From Herbidospora cretacea (GTDB lineage: Bacteria > Actinomycetota > Actinomycetes > Streptosporangiales > Streptosporangiaceae), in contig NZ_BBXG01000002.1 of assembly GCF_001570605.1 (NCBI RefSeq), positions 588,922-652,921 on the forward strand: a stretch of 64,000 nucleotides of DNA. The letters run 5' to 3'. The position numbers and the translations under genes were made by a program. The notes under the pieces were generated by a model. That model did no database searches. It was not told the DNA's origin and was given only the letters and a program-made list of their open reading frames with translations. Numbering within the stretch: the first letter of the stretch is position 1; the number at the start of each line of letters is the position of its first letter. Shown piece by piece: positions 48,457 to 57,718 of this stretch.

Positions 48457-48970
48457 GGTATTCGCTCTGGACGACGACCTGCCGTCGATCGACCCGACGG
48501 CCTGGATCGCGCCGGGCGCGGTCGTGGCCGGCCGCGTCCGCGTCGGCACGCAGGCCAACGTCTGGTACGGCAGCGTGCTGCGGGGGGACGACGAGTCGAT
48601 CGAGGTCGGCGCGCAGTGCAACGTGCAGGACCTGTGCTGCCTGCACGCCGACCCCGGGTTCCCGACGGTCCTCGAACCGAGGGTCAGCGTGGGGCACAAG
48701 GCCGTCGTCCACGGCGCCTATGTGGAGACGGGCGCCCTGATCGGCATCGGCGCGATCGTGCTGAACGGCGCCCACATCGGCGCGGGCACCCTGGTGGCGG
48801 CGGGCGCGCTGGTGACTCCGGGCAAGAAGTTCCCGGGCGGGGTGCTGCTGGCCGGAGCCCCCGCGAAGATCATCCGGGACCTCGACGAGGACGACATCGC
48901 GACCTTCGCCGAGACCCCCGACCGCTACATGGACAAGGCCCGCCGCCACGCACGCGCCCGGCGCTGGTGA
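48449..48970 (+). CDS. Gamma-class carbonic anhydrase-like hexapeptide-repeat protein
   Basis: A left-handed beta-helix protein of 173 residues. Hexapeptide repeats run from PTAWIAPGAVVAGRVRVG onward. The three zinc-type His are in LHADPGF, VGHKAVVHG (two). Such proteins may be carbonic anhydrases or PaaY-type acyl-CoA hydrolases. TTG 48449 has GGGGG six bases upstream and begins the conserved EVFALDDDLPSI; ATG 48419 would add ten residues. Metal activity is inferred from the family. Confidence 0.82.
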   Translation: MAEVFALDDDLPSIDPTAWIAPGAVVAGRVRVGTQANVWYGSVLRGDDESIEVGAQCNVQDLCCLHADPGFPTVLEPRVSVGHKAVVHGAYVETGALIGIGAIVLNGAHIGAGTLVAAGALVTPGKKFPGGVLLAGAPAKIIRDLDEDDIATFAETPDRYMDKARRHARARRW

Positions 48971-48975
48971 ACTGA

Positions 48976-49776
48976 CTACCGGGTGACGCGGTCGGCCGCG
49001 GTGACGAGGTCGGCGGCGGCGTCCGCGTGGGAGACCAGGACCAGGTGCGAGGCGCCCTTGATCTCGCTGGTGTGCGCCCCGGCGCGCTTGGCCATGAACT
49101 TCTGGGCCGCCGGCGGGATGGCCTGGTCGGCGCCCGACACGAGGTACCACGACGGGATCTTCTTCCACGCCGCCGTCGTGGCCTTGGCGTCGAGCGCGGC
49201 GTAGGAGACCGGACGCTGGGTCGCGGCGATCAGGGCGGTCTCGCGGGCGGGCAGGTCGGCGGCCACGGCGGCGCGGAACTTGGCGGGGTCGACGTAGACG
49301 TCGGTGCCGCCCGGGTAGTCGCGGGTGAGCAGGCTGGTGGGCAGCTGGCTGCCCGGGAACTTGCCGGTGAGGTCGAGCGCCGACTCGCCCACCTCGGGGA
49401 CGTACCCGGCGATGTAGACCAGCGCCTTGACGTTGGCGTGACCGGCGGCGGCCTGGCTGATGACCGAACCGCCGTAGGAGTGGCCCACCAGGATGACCGG
49501 CCCCGGCACCGTGGAGATGACGCTCGACACGTAGTCGGAGTCACCCTTGAGGTCGCGGAGGGGATTGGCGGGCGCGATCACCGGATAGCCGTCAGCCTGG
49601 AGCTTGGCGATGACCTTGGTCCAGCTCGACGCGTCGGCGAACGCGCCGTGGACCAGGATGACGGTGGGCTTGGCGGGCTTGGCCGCGTGGTGCCCCGTCG
49701 TGGCGGAAGCGGGCGTGGCCATGGCGGGGACCATCGCGGCGAGCGCGACGGCGGCCAGCAGCAGCTTTTTGGGCAT
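48976..49776 (-). CDS. Secreted alpha/beta hydrolase
   Basis: A 266-residue exported hydrolase. Signal peptide residues 1-26 (PKK then a hydrophobic core, ending near ATPASATTG). The nucleophile elbow is GHSYGG, the oxyanion loop VILVHGAFADASSW, and the catalytic His in GASHLVLVSH. It resembles small esterases with an Ala-rich cap. ATG 49776 follows GGAGA. It is divergent from a large LuxR regulator, which may control it. Substrate unknown. Confidence 0.88.
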   Translation of the reverse strand: MPKKLLLAAVALAAMVPAMATPASATTGHHAAKPAKPTVILVHGAFADASSWTKVIAKLQADGYPVIAPANPLRDLKGDSDYVSSVISTVPGPVILVGHSYGGSVISQAAAGHANVKALVYIAGYVPEVGESALDLTGKFPGSQLPTSLLTRDYPGGTDVYVDPAKFRAAVAADLPARETALIAATQRPVSYAALDAKATTAAWKKIPSWYLVSGADQAIPPAAQKFMAKRAGAHTSEIKGASHLVLVSHADAAADLVTAADRVTR

Positions 49777-49914
49777 GACGATCTCCAAACAGGATGAAGG
49801 GTTCTGCGGCCTAAGCTAGGAACGGGCCGGTTGGGGACGCATGCGTCACCTGACTGCGACACCGACTGCGGTCGGTTGGACAGGACCCTTCATCCGAGGC
49901 GAAAATACACACAT
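49777..49914. promoter_or_regulatory. Divergent promoter region, hydrolase/LuxR
   Basis: A 138-bp gap between the secreted hydrolase and the LuxR regulator. It contains CCGAC-TGCG-GTCGG (49862-49875), a short dyad that may be an operator. No clear -10/-35 pair. Confidence 0.3.
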
Positions 49915-52677
49915 ATGCCACCAAAACTGACGCAAGAGGCACTTTTCGGGCGTGAGTTTGAGCAGGGCCGCCTCGCCGATCTCGTGGACGGTGTCCGCGA
50001 AGGCGGCGCCGCGCTCCTGGTCCGGGGCGACGCCGGGATCGGGAAGTCGGCCCTGCTGCTGGACACGGCCGCGACGGCCGCCGCTCGGGGCATGCGCGTT
50101 CTGCGGACGGCCGGGGCGCAGGCGGAGACGCACATGCCGTTCGCCGGCCTGCACCAGCTGCTGCTTCCGCTCCGCACCGAGATCGGGGAGCTGCCCGCGC
50201 CCCAGCGCGACGCCCTGGGAGCGGCGTTCGGGCTGGTCGACGCCCCGGCGCCCGACCTGTTCCTGGTCGCCCTGGGCACGCTGAACCTCCTGAGCGGGGC
50301 GGCGGCCCGGACCCCCGTGCTGCTGCTGGCCGAGGACGTGCACTGGCTCGACCGGCCGAGCGCCGAGGTGCTCGCGTTCGTCGCACGGCGGCTGGAGTCC
50401 GAGCCGATCCTGCTGGTGGCCGCGCTCCGCGACGGGTCGCAGAGCCCCATGGAGACCGCGGGGCTGCCGGAGCTGGTTCTCGACCGGCTCGACGACGACG
50501 CCGCCACCGCCCTGCTGGACGCCCAGAGCCCCACCCTCACCCCCGAGGCGCGCGGCCGGGTGCTCCGGGAGGCGGCGGGCAACCCGCTGGCCCTCGTCGA
50601 ACTCCCGATCGCCGTGGAGACCCTGCGGCCCCAGCCCGGCCGCCTCCCGCTGACCACCCGGCTGGAACAGACCTTCACCGCCCGCATGTCGGGGCTGCCG
50701 TCCGCCACCCGGACCCTGCTGCTGGTGGTCGCGGTCAACGACGGGACCGCGCTGTGCGAGGCGCTCGACGCCACCACGCTGATCCTCGGCGCCGACGTGA
50801 CGGCCGACGACCTCCTGCCGGCGGTGGCCGTCCGGCTGGTCGACGTCCACGAGACCGTGGTCTGGTTCCGCCACCCCCTCATCCGCTCGGCGATCCAGCA
50901 GGAGGCGAGCCGGTCCCGGCGGCACGCCGCGCACGCCGCCCTGGCGGACGTCCTGGCCGGCCAGCCCGACCGCAGCCGCTGGCACCGGGCGGCCTCGACC
51001 AACCGTCCCGACGAGGAGATGGCGGCCGAGCTGGAGACGGCGGCCCGCCGGGCCCGGCGGCGGGGCGACCTGCTGTCGGGCGTCGAAGGCCTCGAACGCG
51101 CCGCCCGGCTCAGCGAGGACCCCGCCCAGCGGCGCGAACGCCTCGTCCACGCAGCCGAATGGGGCGCCGAGGCGGGCCGCCGCGACCTCGCCACCCGGCT
51201 GGTCACCGAGGCCGAGCCCTGGACGCTGTCGCTCTCGCAGCGCGCCCGCGTGGTGTGGATCCGCGAGAGCTTCGAGGAGGACATCCGCGACGACGGCGCG
51301 GCGGTGCGCTCCCTGGTCGACCTCGCCGGGACCGTCGCCAAGGAGGGCGAGGTCGATCTGGCGCTGAAGCTGCTGTCGGCCGCGTCCCTGCGCTGCTTCT
51401 GGGCCCACACCGACCCGGAGTCGCGGGGCCTGGTCATCGCCGCGGCCGAGAACCTGCCCGTCGACCAGGACGACGGGTGGCTGCTGTCGATCCTGGCGTT
51501 CGCGGCCCCGATCGAACGCGGCCGGGTGGTGATCGAGCGGCTCCGCCGGCTGGCCGCCGACCGGCCCGGCGGCTGGGGGGCGGCCCGGCTGCTCGGCAGC
51601 TCGGCGATGATGGTGGGCGCGTTCGAGCTGGCGGAGGACTTCTGCGCCCTGTCGCTGCCGCGCCTGCGCGTCCAGGGCCGGCTCAGCCATCTGTGCCGCG
51701 ACCTGGGGGCCCAGGCCTGGAGCGCCGCCCGGCTCGCCGACCTCGGCGTCGCGATGTCCGCCGCCGAGGAGGCCGCCCGGCTGGCCCAGGAGACGTCCCT
51801 GCCGCTGATGGACGCCATGGCCCACGCCTCGGGCGCCGTGATCGCCGCGCTGCGCGGCAACCAGGACCGGATGGAGGGCCTCGCGGCCGTGGCCGAGCAG
51901 GTGGCCCTGACCACCGGGGCGCGTCCGGTGCTGGCCACCGTGCAGCACGCCCGCGGCCTGGCCGCCCTCGGCGAGGGGCGCTACACCGACGCCTACGACC
52001 ACCTGCGCCGGATACACGACCCCGCCGACCCCGCCTTCCACCCCGACCTGCGCTGCTACAGCCTGGCCGAGCTCGCCGACGCCGCGACCCACTGCGGCCA
52101 GGGCCACGCCATCGCCGGCATCGTGGCGGAGCTGGAGGAGGTGGCCCGCCTCACCCCCTCACCCGCCCTGCACGCCGACCTGCGCTACACCAGGGCCGTG
52201 CTGGCGGACGAGGCCACCGCCGAGGCCCTCTACGCCGAAGCGCTCGACGCCGACCTGCGCCGGCTGCCCTTCGTCCGGGCCAGGGTCCAGCTGGCCTACG
52301 GCGAATGGCTGCGCCGCCAGCGCCGCACGGCCGAGTCACGGGCGCCGCTGCGCACGGCCAGGGAGACCTTCGACGCGCTCGGCGTCATCCCGTGGAGCGA
52401 GCGGGCCTGGCAGGAACTGCGCGCCTCCGGCGAGAGCGGCCGCCGCCGCACCGGCGACGCCCGCGACGTCCTCACCGCCCAGGAGCTCCAGATCGCCCAG
52501 ATGGCTGCCGACGGCCTGACCAACCGGGAGATCGGCGAGAAACTGCACATGTCCCACCGCACCGTCGGCTCCCACCTCTACCGGATCTTCCCCAAGCTCG
52601 AGATCACCTCACGATCGGCACTGGCCAAGGCCCTGCGCACGTCAGACGACTTCACGGAGGGCGACGCGGTCACCTGA
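49915..52677 (+). CDS. Large ATP-binding LuxR-family regulator (LAL type)
   Basis: A 920-residue STAND-type regulator. N-terminal Walker A GDAGIGKS (38-45), Walker B LLLAEDVHWLD, a long helical middle and a C-terminal LuxR HTH (LTAQELQIAQMAADGLTNREIGEKLHMS, then HRTVGSHLYRIFPKL). These regulators usually act on nearby catabolic or secondary-metabolite genes. ATG 49915 (MPPKLTQEALFGREFE) begins the conserved part; the ribosome site is weak. The divergent hydrolase and the downstream SDR (10 bp away) are the likely targets. Confidence 0.93.
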   Translation: MPPKLTQEALFGREFEQGRLADLVDGVREGGAALLVRGDAGIGKSALLLDTAATAAARGMRVLRTAGAQAETHMPFAGLHQLLLPLRTEIGELPAPQRDALGAAFGLVDAPAPDLFLVALGTLNLLSGAAARTPVLLLAEDVHWLDRPSAEVLAFVARRLESEPILLVAALRDGSQSPMETAGLPELVLDRLDDDAATALLDAQSPTLTPEARGRVLREAAGNPLALVELPIAVETLRPQPGRLPLTTRLEQTFTARMSGLPSATRTLLLVVAVNDGTALCEALDATTLILGADVTADDLLPAVAVRLVDVHETVVWFRHPLIRSAIQQEASRSRRHAAHAALADVLAGQPDRSRWHRAASTNRPDEEMAAELETAARRARRRGDLLSGVEGLERAARLSEDPAQRRERLVHAAEWGAEAGRRDLATRLVTEAEPWTLSLSQRARVVWIRESFEEDIRDDGAAVRSLVDLAGTVAKEGEVDLALKLLSAASLRCFWAHTDPESRGLVIAAAENLPVDQDDGWLLSILAFAAPIERGRVVIERLRRLAADRPGGWGAARLLGSSAMMVGAFELAEDFCALSLPRLRVQGRLSHLCRDLGAQAWSAARLADLGVAMSAAEEAARLAQETSLPLMDAMAHASGAVIAALRGNQDRMEGLAAVAEQVALTTGARPVLATVQHARGLAALGEGRYTDAYDHLRRIHDPADPAFHPDLRCYSLAELADAATHCGQGHAIAGIVAELEEVARLTPSPALHADLRYTRAVLADEATAEALYAEALDADLRRLPFVRARVQLAYGEWLRRQRRTAESRAPLRTARETFDALGVIPWSERAWQELRASGESGRRRTGDARDVLTAQELQIAQMAADGLTNREIGEKLHMSHRTVGSHLYRIFPKLEITSRSALAKALRTSDDFTEGDAVT

Positions 52678-52687
52678 GGGGGAAAAG

Positions 52688-53464
52688 ATGGACCTGGAAC
52701 TGAGGGACAAGGTCGCGGTGGTGACCGGCGCGAGCAGGGGGATCGGCCTGGCCGTCACCCGGGCGCTGGTCGAAGAGGGTGTACGTGTGATCGCAGGCTC
52801 CCGCACCAGCACGCGCGAACTGGAGGAACTCCCCGGGGTGCGCGTGGTCCGGGTGGACCTGTCGGCCGAGACCGGCCCGGCCGACCTCGTGACCGCCGCC
52901 CTCGAACACGGCAGCCTGGACATCCTGGTCAACAACGTGGGCGCCGTCACCCCACGGCTCGGCGGGTTCCTGGAGGTCACCGACGACCAGTGGACCCGGT
53001 CGCTGACGCTCAACCTGATGGCGGCCGTCCGCGCCACCCGCGCCGCGCTCCCGGCCATGATCGAGGCCGGGCGCGGCGCCATCGTGACGGTGAGCTCGGT
53101 CAACGCCTTCCTGCCCGACCCGCTGGTGATCGACTACGGCGTGGCCAAAGCCGCACTGACGAACTTCTCCAAGGCCCTGTCGAAGGAGGTCGGGGCCCAC
53201 GGCATCCGCGTCAACACCGTCAGCCCCGGCCCGGTCACGACCGACCTGTGGCTCGGCGACCAGGGCATGGCCGCCACCGTCGGCGCAGCCAAGGACGCCG
53301 ACCCGGCGGAGGTGGCCGAGGGGGTCGCCACCCAGTCGGAGACCGGCCGCTTCACCCACCCTCAGGAGGTGGCCGACCTGGTCGTGTTCCTGGCGAGCGA
53401 CCGCGCGGGCAACGTCACCGGCGCCGACCATGTCATCGACGGAGGCCTCACCAAAACGGTGTAA
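52688..53464 (+). CDS. Short-chain dehydrogenase/reductase
   Basis: A 258-residue NAD(P)-dependent oxidoreductase of the classical SDR family: TGASRGIG, NNVGAV (NNAG position), the catalytic Tyr and Lys in YGVAK, and PGPVTTDLW. The C-terminus NVTGADHVIDGGLTKTV is typical. Only 10 bp separate it from the LuxR gene, so it is in the same operon. Substrate unknown. Confidence 0.92.
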   Translation: MDLELRDKVAVVTGASRGIGLAVTRALVEEGVRVIAGSRTSTRELEELPGVRVVRVDLSAETGPADLVTAALEHGSLDILVNNVGAVTPRLGGFLEVTDDQWTRSLTLNLMAAVRATRAALPAMIEAGRGAIVTVSSVNAFLPDPLVIDYGVAKAALTNFSKALSKEVGAHGIRVNTVSPGPVTTDLWLGDQGMAATVGAAKDADPAEVAEGVATQSETGRFTHPQEVADLVVFLASDRAGNVTGADHVIDGGLTKTV

Positions 53465-53576
53465 GGCCGTTCGTCCTTTGCTGTTCGCGAGGGCAGAGGC
53501 CGCTTTGACATTTACCAGAACAATCCGGCGACTAGACCTGGAGCGGTGCGGCGGCATCTCCGTCTGACCTGAGAAG

Positions 53577-53981
53577 TCAGAAGCGCTCCACGAGACCGGC
53601 CCTCGCTCCGTCGGGAATGGCTCTCTCCGCATTCCCGTCAGTGACGTAGGCGCACCCGCCCAATTCCACCAGCAGCAGGATCCCGGGGAAACCCTCCTGC
53701 TGGATGCGCCAGATCTCCCAGGTGTCGGGGGCTGGGCATCTTCGCCTGCGGTCCGGCGGCGGGCCGTGCTTGATCTGGCGAGCGAGGGAAACGGCCTCGG
53801 ATCCCTCGATGACCCTGGTCCCGATGAGACGGGCGCTCTCCATGTCGGTCTGGGTGTGGTATTTGCAGGCGGTCATCGTGATCGGCCCATCGGGAATCTC
53901 GTCGATCGTCACCGTCTGGCTGATCAGGACAGGAAGCCTTGGCGGGCACTGGAAAACGGTCGGATCTTGTCTCACATTCAT
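53577..53981 (-). CDS. Orphan protein of 134 residues
   Basis: An unrecognised cytoplasmic protein. Segments are VFQCPPRLPVLISQTVTIDE, ACKYHTQTDMESARLIG and WRIQQEGFPGILLLVELGGC. Start 53981 or GTG 53975; the latter has GAGGA six bases upstream. Codon usage is less GC-biased at the third position than in the flanking housekeeping genes. It lies 44 bp after a second orphan gene and near the recombinase remnant, so it may be acquired cargo. Confidence 0.55.
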   Translation of the reverse strand: MNVRQDPTVFQCPPRLPVLISQTVTIDEIPDGPITMTACKYHTQTDMESARLIGTRVIEGSEAVSLARQIKHGPPPDRRRRCPAPDTWEIWRIQQEGFPGILLLVELGGCAYVTDGNAERAIPDGARAGLVERF

Positions 53982-54024
53982 TCCTCGGAAATCGAGACAG
54001 CAGCCTGTGCTTTTGCGTTGATCG

Positions 54025-54372
54025 CTAGAAGCGTCGTCGGTCGTCGAATTCCGGCAGGTCGCCATCTGCTGGTTCACGATCGAGGCGGCACCCGTACACG
54101 ATGCGTGTGGAGAGCGGGTCGTGCCGCCGTAGATGCTCCAGAGAGACCGTCACCTCTGTTTGCTGGGCGAGATCGGCGAGTCGCTCATCACCGGTGGCTT
54201 CGGCGGCCAGCCGAAGGGTCTTCTGCATGCGGAACCCCACTTCGACGGTCAGCTCGTAGCGGCCGCCGGTCTCATCGAGTACGTCTTTCAGAAGATGCCC
54301 AGGCTTCTTCATCTGCCCCTCGGCTAACGGATGTTCTGGCGTGAGGACTTCGGCATAGGTGGAGAATTTCAC
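54025..54372 (-). CDS. Orphan protein of 115 residues
   Basis: An unrecognised protein: YAEVLTPEHPLAEGQMKKPG, then VLDETGGRYELTVEVGFRM and a charged C-terminus. GTG 54372 follows AAAGGAC (5-bp spacer). It precedes the 134-residue orphan gene in the same direction. Weak third-position GC and the recombinase remnant next door suggest foreign origin. Function unknown. Confidence 0.6.
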   Translation of the reverse strand: MKFSTYAEVLTPEHPLAEGQMKKPGHLLKDVLDETGGRYELTVEVGFRMQKTLRLAAEATGDERLADLAQQTEVTVSLEHLRRHDPLSTRIVYGCRLDREPADGDLPEFDDRRRF

Positions 54373-55098
54373 TGTCGTCCTTTCTCAGGTGCTTCGGCAC
54401 TTCACTGCGGAAGAAGGGCGATTCTCTCGCGTTGCCTGCCCTGTACGGCGGTGGCGGATGCTGAGGCCGGCTGATGCCTTAGGCACCTCGAAGGAGCGAG
54501 TTGGAACAGGCCGTGGCGCTCATGCAAGAGCGGGCATACCGGTATGCGAGCACACTTCGACGATCGATGATCCGTTCGTCGTGGATGAGGTGGCGCTCCT
54601 GACCGCCTACCAGCAGGACAAGGCGTTACGCCTTTCCACGATCATGGGGGCTCGGCCTCCAGATGATCAGCTTCCCGGTCCGTGCGTGGTCGACCGGACG
54701 CAGCCCTCCAAGGCACAGCCCGTGCGGGCGGCCATGTCCGTCTGACTCGCTGGGCGATCTTCGCTGGCCCATACTCCGAGTCGTCGGCGTCATCGATCAG
54801 CCGCGACGGTCACGCGGGTTGGCGGGGTCATGCGGACGTCTGCGCGTGGTGACGAACACCGAGATCCCCTGCTGCTCCAGCAAGTCGAGCATCGTCACCC
54901 ACTCCGGCACCCGGCGCGGACTGAGGGACGCCGGAGGGCGAAGCGAACCGTGGTGACGAGGGAAGACGGGGGCTGGGAGCGCCCGAGCCCGCCGCGCCGG
55001 AGGCGCGGCCAATAAACAGGTTCGGGTTGCGGTCTCAAGCCGATAGCAGGAAAGTCGTGTCTTGATACGTCTTCCCGCCATCTCCCCCAAGGCTCTTC
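54373..55098. other. Stretch without an intact gene, 726 bp
   Basis: Holds the serine-recombinase remnant (54626-54945) and a hairpin, GCCGCGCC/GGCGCGGC with a GGA loop (54991-55009). An open frame at 54359-54745 on the plus strand lies over the remnant and looks accidental. Nothing else is recognisable at 54373-54625; 55010-55098 presumably holds the promoter of the DivIVA-like gene. Confidence 0.6.
54626..54945 (-). pseudogene. Frameshifted remnant of a serine recombinase
   Basis: Three short minus-strand pieces in different frames follow the order of a large serine recombinase. Piece 1 (54945-54797) reads PRRVPEWVTMLDLLEQQ, then FVTT and HDPANPRDRR, the end of the resolvase catalytic domain. 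Piece 2 (54797-54738) reads IDDADDSEYGPAKIAQRVRR, the long linker helix. Piece 3 (54733-54626) reads GRPHG and later RTGKLIIW, the start of the recombinase domain. Frameshifts and a small deletion separate them, and both ends are missing. It is a decayed mobile-element trace. Confidence 0.75.
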
Positions 55099-56148
55099 AT
55101 GACGAACCAGACTGACAGTTTCCCCGACCTCATGAGCGACGACTCGTTCGAAGTCGTCATGCGTGGATACAGCCGCCGTCAGGTGCACGACTACATGATC
55201 CGTACCCGGAACCAGATTCGTGATCTTGAGGAGCGTCTGGCACGTACCATCGACCAAGCCGAGCAGAGCCGGCTGGAGCTCGCCGAGGCCCGCCGGAAAC
55301 TGACCGAGGCGCCTCAGAGCCCGGATGAGCTGGGTGAACGGCTGAGCCAGATCCTCAAGCTCGCCCATGAGGAGGCTCGGGCCAACAAGGAGGCCTCGGA
55401 GAACGCGGCGTCGCAGACGCGTGACCTGGCGGCCAACGAGGCCGAGCGGGTGGTGACCAACGCGCGGGAGCAGGCCGACTCGATCAGGTCGGCCGCGCAG
55501 GAGGAGGCCGAGCGGCGCATCCACGACGCGACCGCGTCGGCCGAGCGCCTGCTGGCGCAGGCGGGGGCCGAGGCCGAGGAGAAGGTCGCCACCGCCAACG
55601 CCGAGGCCGAGGAGACGTTGCGGGACGCTCGGGCCGAGGCCGACCGGCGGGTCACCGCCGCGACGCTGGAGGCGGAGAAGCTGGTCGCCGACGCGAACGC
55701 GGTCTCCGAGCGGACCTTGACCTCGGCCAAGCAGCGGGCGGGTCACCTTGACGAGCACACCGGACGGCGTGTGGTCTATCTGACCGACACCCACACCGAG
55801 GTGATGCGCCGCCTCAACGAGATCGGCGCGGTGCTGGGCGATCTGCTCCACCGCGAGCAGGCCGCCGGGGCGCTGATCGACGAGTCGTCGGTGCTGCCGC
55901 CGGCCCCCTCGATCGACGAGGAGATCCCGGCCCAGAAGGCTGAGGACGAAGAGGTTCCGGCGCCGGCCGCGCAGCCGGCAGCCGCGCCTTCCCCGGCCGA
56001 CGCCGGTCCTGATGTGCCTGCCGACCAGGCCGCCGAGGAGGATGACTCCGACGACGAGCACGTGATCGTCGATCGTGGCCCGGCCGTCGCCGAGGCGCCG
56101 GTGGACCTGCGACGCGGACTGCCTCCGATGGATGCCCGCGGCGCCTGA
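55099..56148 (+). CDS. DivIVA-domain coiled-coil protein
   Basis: A 349-residue protein. Near the N-terminus is a DivIVA/GpsB-like motif (SDDSFEVVMRGYSRRQVHDY, residues about 13-32). A long Ala/Glu/Arg coiled coil covers about 40-230, and the C-terminal 80 residues are acidic and Pro/Ala-rich. DivIVA-like proteins organise polar growth or septation in actinobacteria; this shorter variant resembles accessory members rather than the main DivIVA. ATG 55099 has AAGG upstream; no operon partner. Two strong hairpins follow. Confidence 0.88.
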   Translation: MTNQTDSFPDLMSDDSFEVVMRGYSRRQVHDYMIRTRNQIRDLEERLARTIDQAEQSRLELAEARRKLTEAPQSPDELGERLSQILKLAHEEARANKEASENAASQTRDLAANEAERVVTNAREQADSIRSAAQEEAERRIHDATASAERLLAQAGAEAEEKVATANAEAEETLRDARAEADRRVTAATLEAEKLVADANAVSERTLTSAKQRAGHLDEHTGRRVVYLTDTHTEVMRRLNEIGAVLGDLLHREQAAGALIDESSVLPPAPSIDEEIPAQKAEDEEVPAPAAQPAAAPSPADAGPDVPADQAAEEDDSDDEHVIVDRGPAVAEAPVDLRRGLPPMDARGA

Positions 56149-56156
56149 CGTGTGGA

Positions 56157-56191
56157 GATGGGCCCGCCAATGGGGTGGCGGCGGGCCCATC
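56157..56191 (+). terminator. Terminator after the DivIVA-like gene
   Basis: Perfect 12-bp stem GATGGGCCCGCC/GGCGGGCCCATC with an 11-nt loop, 9 bp after the stop. Confidence 0.85.
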
Positions 56192-56350
56192 GCCGATCGT
56201 GAGCGGGAGCGGCTGCCGGCCGTGCCCGCGTATCAGCTCCGGCCGACGTCGTCGGCGGCCGGTGTGGTGCCCCGTGAGAGCGCCCGTTTTGGCTGGCACC
56301 AGTGGAAAGCGCCCCCACGGGGGTCTGTTGGTTGTTTGTCGCACGAGAAA

Positions 56351-56389
56351 GCGGAAGCCTCCGCCCCCGATAGGGTCGGAGGCTTCCGC
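56351..56389. terminator. Strong hairpin between convergent genes
   Basis: Perfect 13-bp stem GCGGAAGCCTCCG/CGGAGGCTTCCGC with a 13-nt loop, between the DivIVA-like gene and the convergent small minus-strand gene ending at 56429. Probably a bidirectional terminator. Confidence 0.75.
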
Positions 56390-56428
56390 GCTTGGTGGGC
56401 TGGTCCGGTGAACCCGCCGCGAGCAGCG

Positions 56429-56647
56429 TCAAGGGTCTGCCGAGTTGGCACGTTCCTCCTGGTCGCGTAACAACTGGCGTAAACCCTCCGGCTCGTCCGC
56501 GTCGATGGTCATCGCGCAGCCGGCCTCCCGCTGTGCGGATGACAGCGGATGGTGCCGGGTGGCCCACCACCGTCCCGCATCGCTCCGCCAGATAGTCCAT
56601 TCCGGATACTCGCGGGCAATTTCGGCAAGATGCCGGTCAAAGGACAT
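56429..56647 (-). CDS. Small protein downstream of the GntR regulator
   Basis: A 72-residue protein (HLAEIAREYPEWTIWRSDAG, then RWWATRHHPLS and a C-terminal charged helix ERANSADP). The WRSDAGRWWA core is found in small actinobacterial proteins with no assigned role, often near GntR or HTH genes. ATG 56647 follows AAAGGTGGG. It may be the second gene of the GntR operon, although 140 bp separate them. Confidence 0.6.
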   Translation of the reverse strand: MSFDRHLAEIAREYPEWTIWRSDAGRWWATRHHPLSSAQREAGCAMTIDADEPEGLRQLLRDQEERANSADP

Positions 56648-56787
56648 CTGCCCACCTTTCCCTCGCCGAGCCGCCCCGGGTTTACCCCGATCTCCTTGAC
56701 GTCTCCCTCTCAAGGTGCGGGACATCTCTAGAGAAGACAAGATCCTGGGAGGACAGGTCCACCTATCGTCCGATTTTTCAAGTTGAA

Positions 56788-57540
56788 CTACGCATCGAAG
56801 TCGTACTGGAGTACATACGACGCGGCGTCGAGTGTCATCTCGTTGAGCTCAACCGGTATGCCTCCCGATGTGTACGCCGTGCGCACCACGACGATGATCG
56901 GGTTGCCCGGCGGCAGATGCAGGAGTTCCGCCTCCTGGGGCTGGGGCATGCGTGCACGTAACTCCTCGGTGAAGTGGGCCGGGAGGTAGCCCAGGTCGCC
57001 CAGACGGGCGTAGACGCCGCCGGGGCCCGTGTCGGGGAGCGTGATGGCGGTCCCCTCCACCAGGTCGGCGGGGAAGTGGGAGACGGCCAGCTGGACGGGC
57101 CTGCCGTCCACGTTGTAGCGCCTTCGCCTGATCCAGACCTCGTCGGCGTCGAGGACGCGCCCGATGTCCTCGCTCGCCGGCAGCCGTTCGATGTGGACCT
57201 CGTCCACGGTGTAAGCGCGACCCCTGGTGTCGGAGTCCCAGATCGCACGTCCCTGCCCCCACTGTTCACGGGACAGACGTCGTGACCCATGCCGTCTGAT
57301 GGGTCGGAACAGCCTCACGTATACCCCCGAACCTCGCCGCGGAACAGCCAAGCCCTCATTGATCAGTACGGCCAGCGCCTGCCGTGCGGTGGCGCGCGCT
57401 ATGCCGTACTCGGTCATGAGGGCGTTCTCGCCCGGTAGCCGCTCCCCATCGCGGAGTTCACCGGACAGGATCTGCGCGCGCAGCCGGTCGGCGATACGCC
57501 GGTAGATGGGGGGCTCGTGATGCACCGGGGACTCAGTCAC
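56788..57540 (-). CDS. GntR-family transcriptional regulator with UTRA domain
   Basis: A 250-residue regulator. The N-terminal winged helix has PIYRRIADRLRAQILSGELRDG, then LPGENALMTEYGIARATARQAL and RGSGVYV. The UTRA ligand domain (HutC subfamily) ends VPVELNEMTLDAASYVLQYD-like. GTG 57540 follows GAGGGTGA. No metabolic genes are adjacent, so the effector is unknown. Confidence 0.92.
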   Translation of the reverse strand: MTESPVHHEPPIYRRIADRLRAQILSGELRDGERLPGENALMTEYGIARATARQALAVLINEGLAVPRRGSGVYVRLFRPIRRHGSRRLSREQWGQGRAIWDSDTRGRAYTVDEVHIERLPASEDIGRVLDADEVWIRRRRYNVDGRPVQLAVSHFPADLVEGTAITLPDTGPGGVYARLGDLGYLPAHFTEELRARMPQPQEAELLHLPPGNPIIVVVRTAYTSGGIPVELNEMTLDAASYVLQYDFDA

Positions 57541-57718
57541 GTTTGATCACCCTCTGTCACCAACGGGGGGTTAGCGTCTCCAGAGAACTTGCCCCGTCTT
57601 GTCCACGATCGCACAGTGAGAAAGGTTGGTCCCGAGCCGAATTTGAGCGAATCGTGCCCCTGTGGCGATCTTCAGCGGTTAGTGCAGCCCGTTACCATGG
57701 AACGGTGCAAGCCGGTAT

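Noticed and set aside
54359-54745. 128-residue plus-strand open frame
   Set aside because: It lies antisense to the recombinase remnant, has no ribosome site and no codon bias.
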